NCBI GenBank assembly: GCA_026391455.1
Contig: JAPLEH010000041.1
Coordinates: 1 to 39,727, forward strand
Source: Bacteroidota bacterium
GTDB lineage: Bacteria; Bacteroidota; Bacteroidia; Chitinophagales; Chitinophagaceae
Length of the DNA stretch: 39,727 nt
Reading direction: 5' to 3'
The translations under genes and the position numbers were made by a program. The first letter of the stretch is position 1. Every line of letters starts with the position of its first letter. Below the pieces are notes generated by a model. That model was not told where the DNA came from, ran no database searches, and saw only the letters and a list, made by a program, of their open reading frames with translations. Shown here piece after piece: positions 25,714-34,038 of the stretch.

Positions 25714-26769
25714 ATGGCTAAAATTCTCGTTACAGGCGGTTGCGGCTATATCGGTTCGCACACCATCGCATTGCTGGCAGCACAGGGGTATGATATTATT
25801 TCAACAGATAATAATGCCCGCTCCAACCCGGTCATGCTCAAAGGGGTGGAACTGATTACCCGGCAAAAAATTAAAAATTACAAAGTTGATCTTTGCAATT
25901 TCGATGATACCGTCGCCATCTTTCATGAGAATCCGGATATCACCGGTATCATTCACCTGGCCGCCTACAAATCGGCCGCTGAATCCGTGGAAAATCCGTT
26001 GCTCTATTTTGAAAACAACCTCAGCGCACTGATCAATATTTTAAAATGTGCCCAGGAGTTTGGCGTATCCCATTTTATATATGCATCGTCGGGCATCGTA
26101 TATGGCAATACGGATGTGCTTCCGGTGACTGAAAAAACATTACCCCGTCCCGCCACATCCCCTTATGGATATACCAAGCAAATGGGCGAGCAAATGATCA
26201 TCGAATTCGCACAAAAATCCGGTACCAGTTGTGTCATCCTGCGGTATTTTAACCCGGCAGGCGCCCATCCTTCCGGTATCATTGGTGAAATGCCGCCAGT
26301 GAATCCCGAAAATCTGGTTTCAGTAATCACACAAGCCGCAGCAGGGCGGCTACCTTCCATGACGGTAAACGGAACCGACTACCCCACACCCGACGGATCC
26401 TGTATACGGGATTTTATTCATGTATGTGATATTGCCGAAGCCCATTTGCTTGCACTGCGCTACCTGGAAGCCGAAAAAAACATCAGCCACTGTGAAGTAT
26501 ATAATCTGGGCAGCAGCAAGCCGGTATCAGTACTTGAAGTAATTCAGACTTTTGAAAAAATAAGCGGCCTCTCTGTACCTTTCAAAAAAGGCACCCGCAG
26601 GCCCGGTGATATTATGAGCATGTACACCGATAATCAATTGGCAAGGGAAAAGCTGGGCTGGAAGCCCCGATACACCCTGGCGGAGATACTTGAAACCGCC
26701 TGGCGATGGGAAATGCGCCTGAAAGCTGATGCCACGGTTTTTTCCAGCCAATCCGGCGAATTGAATTGA
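25714..26769 (+). CDS. galE: UDP-glucose 4-epimerase
   Basis: 351 aa. The NAD-binding GGCGYIG (8-14) opens a Rossmann fold, and the catalytic triad of the short-chain dehydrogenase fold is intact: Ser126, Tyr151 and Lys155 in YGYTK. RYFNPAGAHPSG, VNGTDYPTPDGSCIRDFIHVCDIAEAH and RRPGD are the usual GalE substrate-binding segments. It interconverts UDP-glucose and UDP-galactose in the cytoplasm and supplies galactose for glycans. The chosen ATG gives the canonical MAKILVTGG start, directly behind the terminator of the phosphate transporter, so either read-through or an upstream internal promoter must drive it. Confidence 0.95.
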   Translation: MAKILVTGGCGYIGSHTIALLAAQGYDIISTDNNARSNPVMLKGVELITRQKIKNYKVDLCNFDDTVAIFHENPDITGIIHLAAYKSAAESVENPLLYFENNLSALINILKCAQEFGVSHFIYASSGIVYGNTDVLPVTEKTLPRPATSPYGYTKQMGEQMIIEFAQKSGTSCVILRYFNPAGAHPSGIIGEMPPVNPENLVSVITQAAAGRLPSMTVNGTDYPTPDGSCIRDFIHVCDIAEAHLLALRYLEAEKNISHCEVYNLGSSKPVSVLEVIQTFEKISGLSVPFKKGTRRPGDIMSMYTDNQLAREKLGWKPRYTLAEILETAWRWEMRLKADATVFSSQSGELN

Positions 26770-26810
26770 TTTCACCCTGTATTTTCTATCCCGTTTTTAT
26801 TCTGTTGGCT

Positions 26811-26818
26811 TACATTTG
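26811..26818 (+). promoter_or_regulatory. Candidate -7 promoter element (TACATTTG)
   Basis: TACATTTG matches the Bacteroidota TAnnTTTG consensus exactly, 20 bp before the transketolase-subunit ATG. No clear TTG lies at the expected -33 position, so only half of the promoter is supported. Confidence 0.45.
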
Positions 26819-26837
26819 CTGCACTTAAATAAACAAC

Positions 26838-27794
26838 ATGTCATTAAAGGAAATTCAATCAACCGGCTCCAAAGATACCCGCAGTGGATTCGGCGATGGT
26901 ATTGTGGAAGCAGCCCGTAAGAATGCCAATGTAGTGGCCCTTACTGCCGACCTGGCCGGTTCGCTCAAGCTCAACCAGTTCATGAAAGAATTTCCGGACC
27001 GTTTCTTTCAGGTAGGTATAGCCGAAGCCAACATGATGGGTATTGCCGCAGGGCTTACCATTGGCGGAAAAATTCCGTTCACCACCACTTTTGCTAATTT
27101 TTCCACAGGCCGTGTGTATGATCAGATCCGCCAATCCATTGCTTACAGCGGAAAGAATGTAAAAATATGCGCCTCCCACGCCGGCATCACCCTCGGTGAA
27201 GACGGAGCCACTCACCAGATATTGGAAGATATAGGATTAATGAAAATGCTCCCGGGTATGACGGTGATCGTACCCTGCGACTATGCACAAACGAAAGCCG
27301 CTACCATGGCCATTGCAGAAATGGAAGGCCCCGTATACCTGCGTTTTGGCCGTCCGGCATGGCCCATTTTTACTTCCACCCTGCCCTTTGAGATCGGCAA
27401 AGCCCAACAGTTTTCTGAAGGTACCGATGTGAGCATTTTCGCCTGCGGCCACCTGGTATGGAATGCCATACAGGCAGGTATTCAACTGCAGGAAAAAGGC
27501 ATCAGCGTGGAAGTGATCAATATTCATACCATCAAGCCGCTCGATGAAGAGGCTGTGCTGAATTCATTGCGCAAAACAAAATGTGCCGTTACCGCCGAAG
27601 AACATAATATCATTGGTGGTTTGGGAGATGCCATTGCTCAATGCGCTTCCCGTCATTTCCCTGTTCCCATCGAATATGTGGGTACAAAAGATACATTTGG
27701 TGAAAGCGGTACGCCGGCACAATTGCTGAAAAAATACGGGCTGGATGTACCTGATATCGTGGCAGCAGCCGAAAAAGTGATGGCAAGAAAATAA
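26838..27794 (+). CDS. Transketolase C-terminal subunit (pyrimidine-binding and C-terminal domains)
   Basis: 318 aa, the second half of a transketolase. Glu63 in VGIAEANMMGIAAGL is the glutamate that activates the thiamine diphosphate pyrimidine ring. ASHAGITLGEDGATHQ (about 115-130) and RFGRP follow, then the C-terminal domain from about 190 (VSIFACGHLVWNAIQAG, EEHNIIGGLG, GTKDTFGESG). The partner subunit that binds the diphosphate is not in this window on either side, although split transketolases are usually encoded as neighbours. The enzyme moves two-carbon units in the pentose phosphate pathway; a related split ThDP enzyme cannot be excluded. Confidence 0.88.
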   Translation: MSLKEIQSTGSKDTRSGFGDGIVEAARKNANVVALTADLAGSLKLNQFMKEFPDRFFQVGIAEANMMGIAAGLTIGGKIPFTTTFANFSTGRVYDQIRQSIAYSGKNVKICASHAGITLGEDGATHQILEDIGLMKMLPGMTVIVPCDYAQTKAATMAIAEMEGPVYLRFGRPAWPIFTSTLPFEIGKAQQFSEGTDVSIFACGHLVWNAIQAGIQLQEKGISVEVINIHTIKPLDEEAVLNSLRKTKCAVTAEEHNIIGGLGDAIAQCASRHFPVPIEYVGTKDTFGESGTPAQLLKKYGLDVPDIVAAAEKVMARK

Positions 27795-27817
27795 CCGATA
27801 TGCACTAAACTATTCCG

Positions 27818-27855
27818 GCGGGCCCTTTTTAATATGGGCCCGCTGTTTTATTTTT
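27818..27855 (+). terminator. Rho-independent terminator after the transketolase subunit
   Basis: Stem GCGGGCCC (27818-27825) pairs perfectly with GGGCCCGC (27836-27843), loop of 10 nt, followed by TGTTTTATTTTT. Confidence 0.85.
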
Positions 27856-27915
27856 AGGGTGGTATTAAACAATATTCGTTCCCAATATTCTAAGACACAC
27901 AAAGCCCGACGACCT

Positions 27916-28470
27916 ATGTCCCTGACAATAACCAATGACAGCGAACTGCTGGCACAATTTCGTGTACCTGTTACGAAGGAAAAAGCCTATACTGGCATTA
28001 TCCGCAAATACCAGGAAAAGCTGTACTGGCATATCCGCCGTATGGTGGTAGAGCACGAAGATGCCAACGATGTGTTGCAAAATGTGCTGATCAGGGTGTG
28101 GAACGGGCTGGAAAATTTCAGGGAAGACAGTCAACTTTATACCTGGCTGTACCGCATTGCCACCAACGAATGCCTGACCTACCTGGAACAACAGAAAAAA
28201 AGATCATCCGTAAGCCTCAGTGACGTGGAAAGCGGGCTCAGCAATAAGATACGGGCTGATAAACATTTTGACGGGCAGAAAGCGGAGTGGAAATTGCAAC
28301 TGGCTATACAGCAATTACCTGAAAAACAAAGAGTTGTATTCAGCCTCCGATATTATGATGAAATGCCCTACGAAGAAATGAGCCGGGTGCTGGAAACCAG
28401 TGAGGGGGCCCTTAAAGCCAGCTACCACCACGCGGTGAAAAAAATTGAGGATTATATGCTGAATCATTAA
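27916..28470 (+). CDS. ECF-type RNA polymerase sigma factor
   Basis: 184 aa from ATG 27916; a GTG at 27859 is in frame, but the extra 19 residues look unlike the family. Region 2 (about 20-85) contains KYQEKLYWHIRRMV, DANDVLQNVLIRVWNGL and LYTWLYRIATNECLTYL. Region 4 (about 130-180) contains QLPEKQRVVFSLRYYDEMPYEEMS and the helix-turn-helix SEGALKASYHHAVKKI. It begins a three-gene operon with a membrane-anchored repeat protein (probable anti-sigma factor) and a small periplasmic protein, an arrangement typical of envelope-stress sigma systems. The target promoters are not evident. Confidence 0.92.
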   Translation: MSLTITNDSELLAQFRVPVTKEKAYTGIIRKYQEKLYWHIRRMVVEHEDANDVLQNVLIRVWNGLENFREDSQLYTWLYRIATNECLTYLEQQKKRSSVSLSDVESGLSNKIRADKHFDGQKAEWKLQLAIQQLPEKQRVVFSLRYYDEMPYEEMSRVLETSEGALKASYHHAVKKIEDYMLNH

Positions 28471-28537
28471 ACTTTGAATACTGAAAATCGTCTGAATTTC
28501 AGAACAAATACGCCGGTAAAGCGACAGAAACCCTAAA

Positions 28538-29443
28538 ATGACACGAAAAGAGCACATATTACAAGAGTTGAACGAACTGAAGAGCACCCTGGCAGGATTT
28601 TCCAGTCAGCAGGTGTATACCGTGCCTGACGGGTATTTTCAAGGTTTGACCGAACAAATCATGCGCCGGATTAAAGCACTGGATGCAGCTACGGCTACCG
28701 AAGAACTGAAACAACTTTCTGTGCTGCTGGCGGGTTTGCCTAAACAAATGCCCTACCAGGTACCCCAGGGTTATTTTGAAAACCTCGCCGAACAAGTGAT
28801 GCGCCGGATAAAGGCCATGGATGCAGCCAATGCTGCCGATGAGTTGAGTACGTTGTCCCCTTTGCTGGCTGGTCTGTCTAAGAAAATGCCTTTCAGTGTA
28901 CCGTCCGGATATTTTGAGAACCATGAATCCGATGATACTGTTTCGATACAAGCAGCAGAAGAACTGGCTACCCTTTCTCCCTTCCTTAGTGGAATGAGCA
29001 AGGAGATGCCTTATCAGGTACCACAGGGTTATTTTGATCATTTGGCAGAAAGCATTTCGATACCCACTGAACGGAAAGAAAAAACAAAAGTGGTATCACT
29101 GGTGAGCCGGAACTGGTTCAGGTATGCAGCGGCGGCGGTGGTGGTTGGAATTATCACCACAATAGTTTTTGTTACAATGGGCAGCGACACTCCTAAAGCC
29201 AGCCAGTCCATGGCAATATTTGAAAAGAACCTGAATAAAGAGATCAAAAAAATGAGCGAACAGGAGTTGAATGACTTTTTGCAAAATAATGCTACAGGAC
29301 CAGTAGGCACAGAAACTGTTAAGGTTGGATCACAAGATGAAATTAAAGATTATCTCAAAGATGTTTCCGAAGCTGAAATGAAAACATTTATCGAAGAAAC
29401 GGCTGATGTGGAAGATAATTCTGAACCCGTAATGTTGAACTGA
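28538..29443 (+). CDS. Probable membrane-anchored anti-sigma factor with 46-residue N-terminal repeats
   Basis: 301 aa, no family recognised with certainty. The cytoplasmic N-terminal part is a tandem repeat with the motif VPxGYF at 29-34, 75-80, 121-126 and 161-166, that is, spacings of 46, 46 and 40 residues. Each full unit runs roughly VPQGYFxxLAEQxMRRIKAxDAAxAxEELxxLSPLLAGLxKxMPYQ; the third unit has lost part of the MRRIKAxDA segment. One transmembrane helix follows (about 194-214), then a periplasmic tail with acidic helices. Topology (soluble N-terminus, single helix, periplasmic C-terminus) and position right after an ECF sigma gene suggest it holds the sigma factor. The repeats lack the usual zinc anti-sigma HxxxCxxC motif. 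Confidence 0.7.
   Translation: MTRKEHILQELNELKSTLAGFSSQQVYTVPDGYFQGLTEQIMRRIKALDAATATEELKQLSVLLAGLPKQMPYQVPQGYFENLAEQVMRRIKAMDAANAADELSTLSPLLAGLSKKMPFSVPSGYFENHESDDTVSIQAAEELATLSPFLSGMSKEMPYQVPQGYFDHLAESISIPTERKEKTKVVSLVSRNWFRYAAAAVVVGIITTIVFVTMGSDTPKASQSMAIFEKNLNKEIKKMSEQELNDFLQNNATGPVGTETVKVGSQDEIKDYLKDVSEAEMKTFIEETADVEDNSEPVMLN
28622..29035 (+). repeat. Four intragenic 138-bp-type repeats in the anti-sigma candidate
   Basis: Codons 29-166 contain four related units. The nucleotide sequences are also alike (for example ATGCGCCGGAT recurs at about 28661 and 28799), so the array probably expanded by recent duplication. Confidence 0.75.
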
Positions 29444-29445
29444 TC

Positions 29446-29865
29446 ATGAAAAAATATTTACTCATATTATTTGTTTCCTTATTCACTTCCCTCACCGGAT
29501 TTGCACAGGACAATGAACCAGAAGAAGGGGGTGGTAAATTGCTCGAACGGATGCAATTATACATCCAGAAGAAGCTGGACATGTCAAAAGACGAAGCAGA
29601 TAAATTCCGCCCTTTATTCGTTCAATACATCAATGAACTTCGCAGAACACACCGGGAGTTTCGTGCTGACAAACCGATGCTGCAACTGAAAATCGCTGAA
29701 TTGCGGGTTCGATATCGTGACCAGTTCAGGCCCATCATCAATGAGCAACGCGCCAATCGGGTATTTCTTCACCAGCGTGAATTTGAAGATAAGATCAAAG
29801 AAATAATTATTGAAAAACGAATGCAAAACCGACAGGGTTTGCGCCGTAACAGAGCATTACTATAA
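29446..29865 (+). CDS. Small periplasmic Spy/CpxP-like helical protein
   Basis: 139 aa with a signal peptide (LLILFVSLFTSLTGFAQ, cleavage near 20). The mature part is charged and helical, with LDMSKDEADKFRPLFVQYINELR followed by an arginine-rich helix (RTHREFR, ELRVRYRDQFRPI). This layout resembles the LTxxQ/heavy-metal-resistance Spy group, in which the MSKDEADKFRPLF segment would replace LTxxQ. It begins 2 bp after the anti-sigma candidate, so translation is likely coupled. It may act as periplasmic chaperone or stress sensor for the sigma system; the assignment to the family is by pattern only. Confidence 0.65.
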   Translation: MKKYLLILFVSLFTSLTGFAQDNEPEEGGGKLLERMQLYIQKKLDMSKDEADKFRPLFVQYINELRRTHREFRADKPMLQLKIAELRVRYRDQFRPIINEQRANRVFLHQREFEDKIKEIIIEKRMQNRQGLRRNRALL

Positions 29866-29904
29866 GCCCAAAGCATTTACCATAATGTTTTTCATAGGTT
29901 AGCA

Positions 29905-29935
29905 AAAGCCAGGTCTGTTGAGGTCTGGCTTTATT
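29905..29935. terminator. Bidirectional Rho-independent terminator
   Basis: AAAGCCAG (29905-29912) pairs with CTGGCTTT (29925-29932), extended by wobble pairs toward the loop. T-rich tracts flank it on both strands. It ends the sigma operon and the convergent outer-membrane protein gene. Confidence 0.7.
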
Positions 29936-29937
29936 GT

Positions 29938-32610
29938 TTATTTAAATCTGAAACCAGCCTTTATCAACACCTGTCGTGGCCTTAAACGATAAGAAGATAT
30001 CATTTCCGTATTATTTGAGTTTATCGCTGAAACAAACTTTTTAGTGTTAAACAAATTCTGCAGGACCATTTCCCAGTCAATTTTAGCTTTTTGGGGTTTT
30101 AGGCGGATATTAAAATCAGCAAAAAAATAATTCTGTTCCTTACCGGTAAACTGTGTTTTCAGATAATAATGTTCACCAGCCAGGCGAATAACCCAAAGCC
30201 TGGCAGGAAAAATATTAATAGAAATCTGCTGGTTTGCTGAATAAACAGGAGGTCTGCTGCTTTTTCCTGCTGAATTGGATAGGTACTTATAACCTGTTGC
30301 AGCATATTCCATAGTAACTTTACTACTTAATTTTGAATTCAAACCAATACCCAACGTTATACTCCGGTTGGTAAAATCAGCAAATAGACCTTGTTGTAAC
30401 TGTTGTGCCTTATTGATACTATAACCAGCATTGGCAGTGAAGGAGGTTTTCAGGGTCAAAGCATATTTATTAATTCTGGCGAAGAAACTGAATGAACTAT
30501 TTTTATTATTCAAGACATTAGCCAATACTGTTTCAAGACTACGATTAAACAATTGTTCATAGATTACATTCATTATATTTTTCTGATAATTAATCCCACC
30601 CGAAAAGAAAACCGATTTTAAAGGATCCCTGTAATTAACATAACTACTGACACTTAAGTACGACTGCTCTGATAAAGGAGAATTATTGGCGGTAAAATTC
30701 CGGTACGTTTTTAGAATATATCCGGTTGCCACTTGCTCAGCTTCACCAAAGTTGAGATTAGAATAAGAAATATTATTCCCTAAAACCCAATTAGCTGACA
30801 ATTGAAGCATGGTGGAAATGTTTGGACTAAATACAAATCCATTATTGGGTACCTGCGGATCCATTCCATTTTTATACCTGATCATCGTATATGAAACGGG
30901 CAAAGCAGCGGAAAGCCGTAAAATCCCCTTTTCAAATGTAATTCCGGTTTCAGTATAGAAACGAACACGATCCCATTTTAAATTATTAGAAAAACTATCC
31001 GAAGCATTATTTATTACATCTGCCAAAGATGTAAACAAGCGGGAATGAAGCAATTTATTCTGCCAATTGGATCCAATTCTCAGGTATGTATTGACTTTTC
31101 CTCGTCTATTTCTGATAGAAACCGAATTGTCACCGTAAAAAATACGCATTTTAGCTTTTTGTAAAAGTGCATCATATGGGCTTCCGTTTCCAATTACATC
31201 CTTGTAAAGTCCGGGATAAACCAACAGTTCTTGTGGCATTATAGAATAACCCAGATAAGAAGCCCATTCCCAAACATTCAATTTTCGGGCTTTAATTACC
31301 TTAAAATCATTTGAAATATGAAAGAATTGGCTGGCAATACGTTGACCAATACCCGTGCCGTTATTAAATACTAATCCCTTATCATGCTGCCACCACCCCT
31401 CAAGATGAGTTGCATTTTTTAGATAAAATTTAGGAGAGTTTGCCAGCACGGAAATATCTGTCTTTAGCTGATTCATACCTTTCCTGTTATCTGTTTCCTC
31501 AAAAAAAGCTATTGTATCATCAGGAAGAAAGAATCTACTGCTAATACTGTTATCAAATCGTTGATAATCATTTACATAAAAACTATTGATCCGTAACTGA
31601 TAAATACTGTCAATTGGCACTAAAAGATTGAGGGAAGTAGTATGCGCATTGTTAAATAAATATCTGCCTTTTTGTATAGGCGGAGGGCCGGGTTCAACCA
31701 GTGTCACTATATCATTCTTCATTCCACCCGATTCAATACTATTGGAATAATCCATCCTGTTATGTGAAATAAAATCTCTGGTATTATCAACACCTGTGTT
31801 ATTAAATTTATAGGTATTAATATACTGTGACTTTCTTTTAAACAACATAGCCACCAACTCATTTTCGGAAAGCAAAGGTTCTGCACCAAATCCAATTCTG
31901 GCCTGTCCAATCAAATGAGCCCTCGCGCTGTTCTTTAAAGTAATATTCAATGCTGCTTTATCGCTGAATGAAAGGCTATCCAACAGACGGATCGGTTGAT
32001 GATTTTCTAACACCTGAATTCTATCCACTGCACCAGCAGGTATATTATTATTCGCAAGGCTATATTTATCCTCAAGCAAATCCAAACCTTCTATATAGAA
32101 TTTATTGATGGGCTTCCCCTGGTACTTAATTTGTCCGCTAGCAGTTATCTCCATACCCGGAAGACGGGCAATAATATCACCAATAACCCGGTCTTGTTGT
32201 TGTTTAAAAGCAGCTGCAGAATAGTTAATAGTATCCTTTCTTTGCCAGATTGGTTTATTGGTTGTTTTAACCTCAGGTAATGTTATTGCAGCGGGCAAAA
32301 GAACAAATTCAAAGACTTTCTTATCTCCTGCTACAAAATAATACTGCTGGGTGGCGTATCCAAGCATGGAAGCTTTTACTTCCAATGTATCTTTGTCTGG
32401 ATAGTTATAGGAGAATTCAAAGTGGCCATTTTCGTCAGCAATTCCAAACGCAAGAATGGCGGAGTCGTTCTTTTTCTGCAGCGTAATAGTGGCAGCCGGG
32501 AGTTTTATCTTATCCTTCGTAAATACGGCCCCACTCAAAACATAAGATTGTCCGGCAGCGTATGCATAAAGAAAAATGTAAAGAAAGATAAGTTTAACTT
32601 GCTTCATCAA
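29938..32610 (-). CDS. Outer membrane beta-barrel protein with carboxypeptidase-like N-terminal domain
   Basis: 890 aa with a signal peptide (LIFLYIFLYAYAAGQ). Residues about 22-110 form a carboxypeptidase-regulatory-like domain (LSGAVFTKDKIKLPAATITL). A plug-like region follows (about 135-235: VIGDIIARLPGMEITASGQIKYQGKPINKFYIEGLDLLEDKY), then a long barrel. It belongs to the TonB-receptor-like outer membrane barrel group without a clear TonB box. It follows a GLPGLI protein gene on the same strand after 114 bp, a combination repeated in many Bacteroidota and of unknown function. The gene is AT-richer than the flanking sigma operon and cell-shape genes, which may reflect transfer. Confidence 0.8.
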   Translation of the reverse strand: MMKQVKLIFLYIFLYAYAAGQSYVLSGAVFTKDKIKLPAATITLQKKNDSAILAFGIADENGHFEFSYNYPDKDTLEVKASMLGYATQQYYFVAGDKKVFEFVLLPAAITLPEVKTTNKPIWQRKDTINYSAAAFKQQQDRVIGDIIARLPGMEITASGQIKYQGKPINKFYIEGLDLLEDKYSLANNNIPAGAVDRIQVLENHQPIRLLDSLSFSDKAALNITLKNSARAHLIGQARIGFGAEPLLSENELVAMLFKRKSQYINTYKFNNTGVDNTRDFISHNRMDYSNSIESGGMKNDIVTLVEPGPPPIQKGRYLFNNAHTTSLNLLVPIDSIYQLRINSFYVNDYQRFDNSISSRFFLPDDTIAFFEETDNRKGMNQLKTDISVLANSPKFYLKNATHLEGWWQHDKGLVFNNGTGIGQRIASQFFHISNDFKVIKARKLNVWEWASYLGYSIMPQELLVYPGLYKDVIGNGSPYDALLQKAKMRIFYGDNSVSIRNRRGKVNTYLRIGSNWQNKLLHSRLFTSLADVINNASDSFSNNLKWDRVRFYTETGITFEKGILRLSAALPVSYTMIRYKNGMDPQVPNNGFVFSPNISTMLQLSANWVLGNNISYSNLNFGEAEQVATGYILKTYRNFTANNSPLSEQSYLSVSSYVNYRDPLKSVFFSGGINYQKNIMNVIYEQLFNRSLETVLANVLNNKNSSFSFFARINKYALTLKTSFTANAGYSINKAQQLQQGLFADFTNRSITLGIGLNSKLSSKVTMEYAATGYKYLSNSAGKSSRPPVYSANQQISINIFPARLWVIRLAGEHYYLKTQFTGKEQNYFFADFNIRLKPQKAKIDWEMVLQNLFNTKKFVSAINSNNTEMISSYRLRPRQVLIKAGFRFK

Positions 32611-32724
32611 TCAATTTGAAAAGTCATTACCCGCATTAAGCCCATAAATATATATTCAAGCTCTTTTACTCTAATACTGTTTCATATACAAAACATGAAC
32701 TGATTTGTACTAAAAAGCTGAAAT

Positions 32725-33585
32725 TTACTCCAATTCAATAGGATTGTATGGTGGTCTGGGAGCTGGTGGCGGGTTTTCAACTCCATTAATGCTTTTTGTT
32801 TTAAACATCATTCCCTGGCTAGCCGCAAACGCGTCGATATCATCATTCATCATGCGTACAAGCTTTCTGTAATTTTTACGCGAAACCAGAACCGATTTAT
32901 TTGATTTGTATTCGATTGGAATTTTCTCCTTGCAAGATTCAACTGATAATAAACTAAACGTAAAGTCCCCTTTTGTATCTTTAATTTCCACAATTAACCC
33001 CGGTAAACCGGCAAACAAATATGGCCCTGCAGAAATCGGAATTTCCATTGAAAACCACGCATTATAGTCTCTTCCGCGGAATTTTGTTGTTGCTCTGGTA
33101 CACTTATATCCACTTATAGTAGCGGTATCTTTTTTTATTGCCCAAGACATATTATTTATACTGTCTATGTACCTGTAGTTATTCATAATAAGGTCTTGTG
33201 TTACAGTATATACATTAGTATGAATATTCCGGTAAACAACTTTGGAACTGCCACTAGCTGGCAACCCCTTTGTAGTTACTGACAATGAGGAGGCTTTCTC
33301 ACCATCTTGTTTATTATACTCAGCAGTAAGCATTGAATCAGTGAAAAATTTATAATAGCTATAGAATTTTGAAAATTTATGACCAATCTCCAAAATAAAA
33401 ACATCTTTTGAAAATGAATTTAATTTGTTACTATCGGGCCGGTATTGCATTTGGTATTTTGCCTTTAAATAGGCAGAATCTATAGTTTGTCCAGATACAT
33501 TGCAATAAATAAGCACAAGAAAAACAGCTATTACTTTGTAGCTAACAATAAATTTATGTATTATTTGAAATCGAGTCACTTTCAT
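32725..33585 (-). CDS. GLPGLI-family exported protein
   Basis: 286 aa from the ATG at 33585; the frame is open to an ATG at 33651, but that codon lies in the terminator hairpin of the preceding gene. A signal peptide (SYKVIAVFLVLIYCNVSGQ) is followed by a mostly beta-stranded protein with the family signature AGLPGLIVEIKDTKGDFTF, preceded by ISGYKCTRATTKFRGRDYNAWFS, where the KCTRA segment is typical. The function of GLPGLI proteins is unknown; they are exported and often encoded beside an outer-membrane barrel protein, as here. Confidence 0.88.
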   Translation of the reverse strand: MKVTRFQIIHKFIVSYKVIAVFLVLIYCNVSGQTIDSAYLKAKYQMQYRPDSNKLNSFSKDVFILEIGHKFSKFYSYYKFFTDSMLTAEYNKQDGEKASSLSVTTKGLPASGSSKVVYRNIHTNVYTVTQDLIMNNYRYIDSINNMSWAIKKDTATISGYKCTRATTKFRGRDYNAWFSMEIPISAGPYLFAGLPGLIVEIKDTKGDFTFSLLSVESCKEKIPIEYKSNKSVLVSRKNYRKLVRMMNDDIDAFAASQGMMFKTKSINGVENPPPAPRPPYNPIELE

Positions 33586-33605
33586 CTGGTTTTTACATTT
33601 ATTTA

Positions 33606-33649
33606 AAATAAAAAGGCTAAACAAACATTTTAAACCCGTTCGTTTAGCC
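33606..33649 (-). terminator. Rho-independent terminator after the small exported protein gene
   Basis: GGCTAAACAAAC (33615-33626) pairs with GTTCGTTTAGCC (33638-33649), one G-T pair, loop of 11 nt, followed on the minus strand by TTTTTATTTT. It lies between the small exported protein gene and the GLPGLI gene. Confidence 0.8.
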
Positions 33650-33669
33650 ATAATGTCTGATAAAATAGT

Positions 33670-33972
33670 TTACCACCACTCGGCATGTATACCACAAACC
33701 GCTATGTTTTGAACATTCCATCCTGTTTGAAACTGCTGATTTGTTAAGAAGGTCAAATCCGTGTACACACATACACTACCCTGCCAAATGCTACCGCAAC
33801 TTAAGTTATAACTTACGTCAAAGCAAAGCCACTCCTTGGGTCTTTGCACTTTTTTGACAGTAGTCATTTTTTTCTTGCCCTTCATTGCTTTTACTGGATT
33901 ATCAGGATTTGCGGCAAAGCTGTTTAATGCAACGCCCATCATGATAACTAATGCCATCGCTGTTTTTTTCAT
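33670..33972 (-). CDS. Small exported cysteine-containing protein, unknown function
   Basis: 100 aa from the ATG at 33972; an in-frame start 66 bp earlier would spoil the signal peptide. The signal (MALVIMMGVALNSFAA) is followed by a basic linker (MKGKKKMTTVKKVQRPK) and a compact C-terminal part with four cysteines (in WLCFDV, SCGSIW, VCVY, VCGI), which could form two disulfides in the periplasm or outside. No family recognised. Its own terminator follows, then the GLPGLI protein gene. Such a short secreted protein upstream of a GLPGLI gene might be its partner or substrate; this is speculation from position only. Confidence 0.65.
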   Translation of the reverse strand: MKKTAMALVIMMGVALNSFAANPDNPVKAMKGKKKMTTVKKVQRPKEWLCFDVSYNLSCGSIWQGSVCVYTDLTFLTNQQFQTGWNVQNIAVCGIHAEWW

Positions 33973-34008
33973 ACGCTTTTGTTTTTTAATGTTATTAATA
34001 TTAAAAAG

Positions 34009-34038
34009 CAAATTCGATAAATTACAACTAACATGCAA
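34009..34038 (-). promoter_or_regulatory. Candidate promoter of the small exported protein gene
   Basis: On the minus strand, TTG (34036-34038), a spacer of 19 bp, then CGAATTTG (34009-34016), which approximates the Bacteroidota TTG-N19-TAnnTTTG promoter. It lies about 36 bp upstream of the start codon. Confidence 0.4.
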
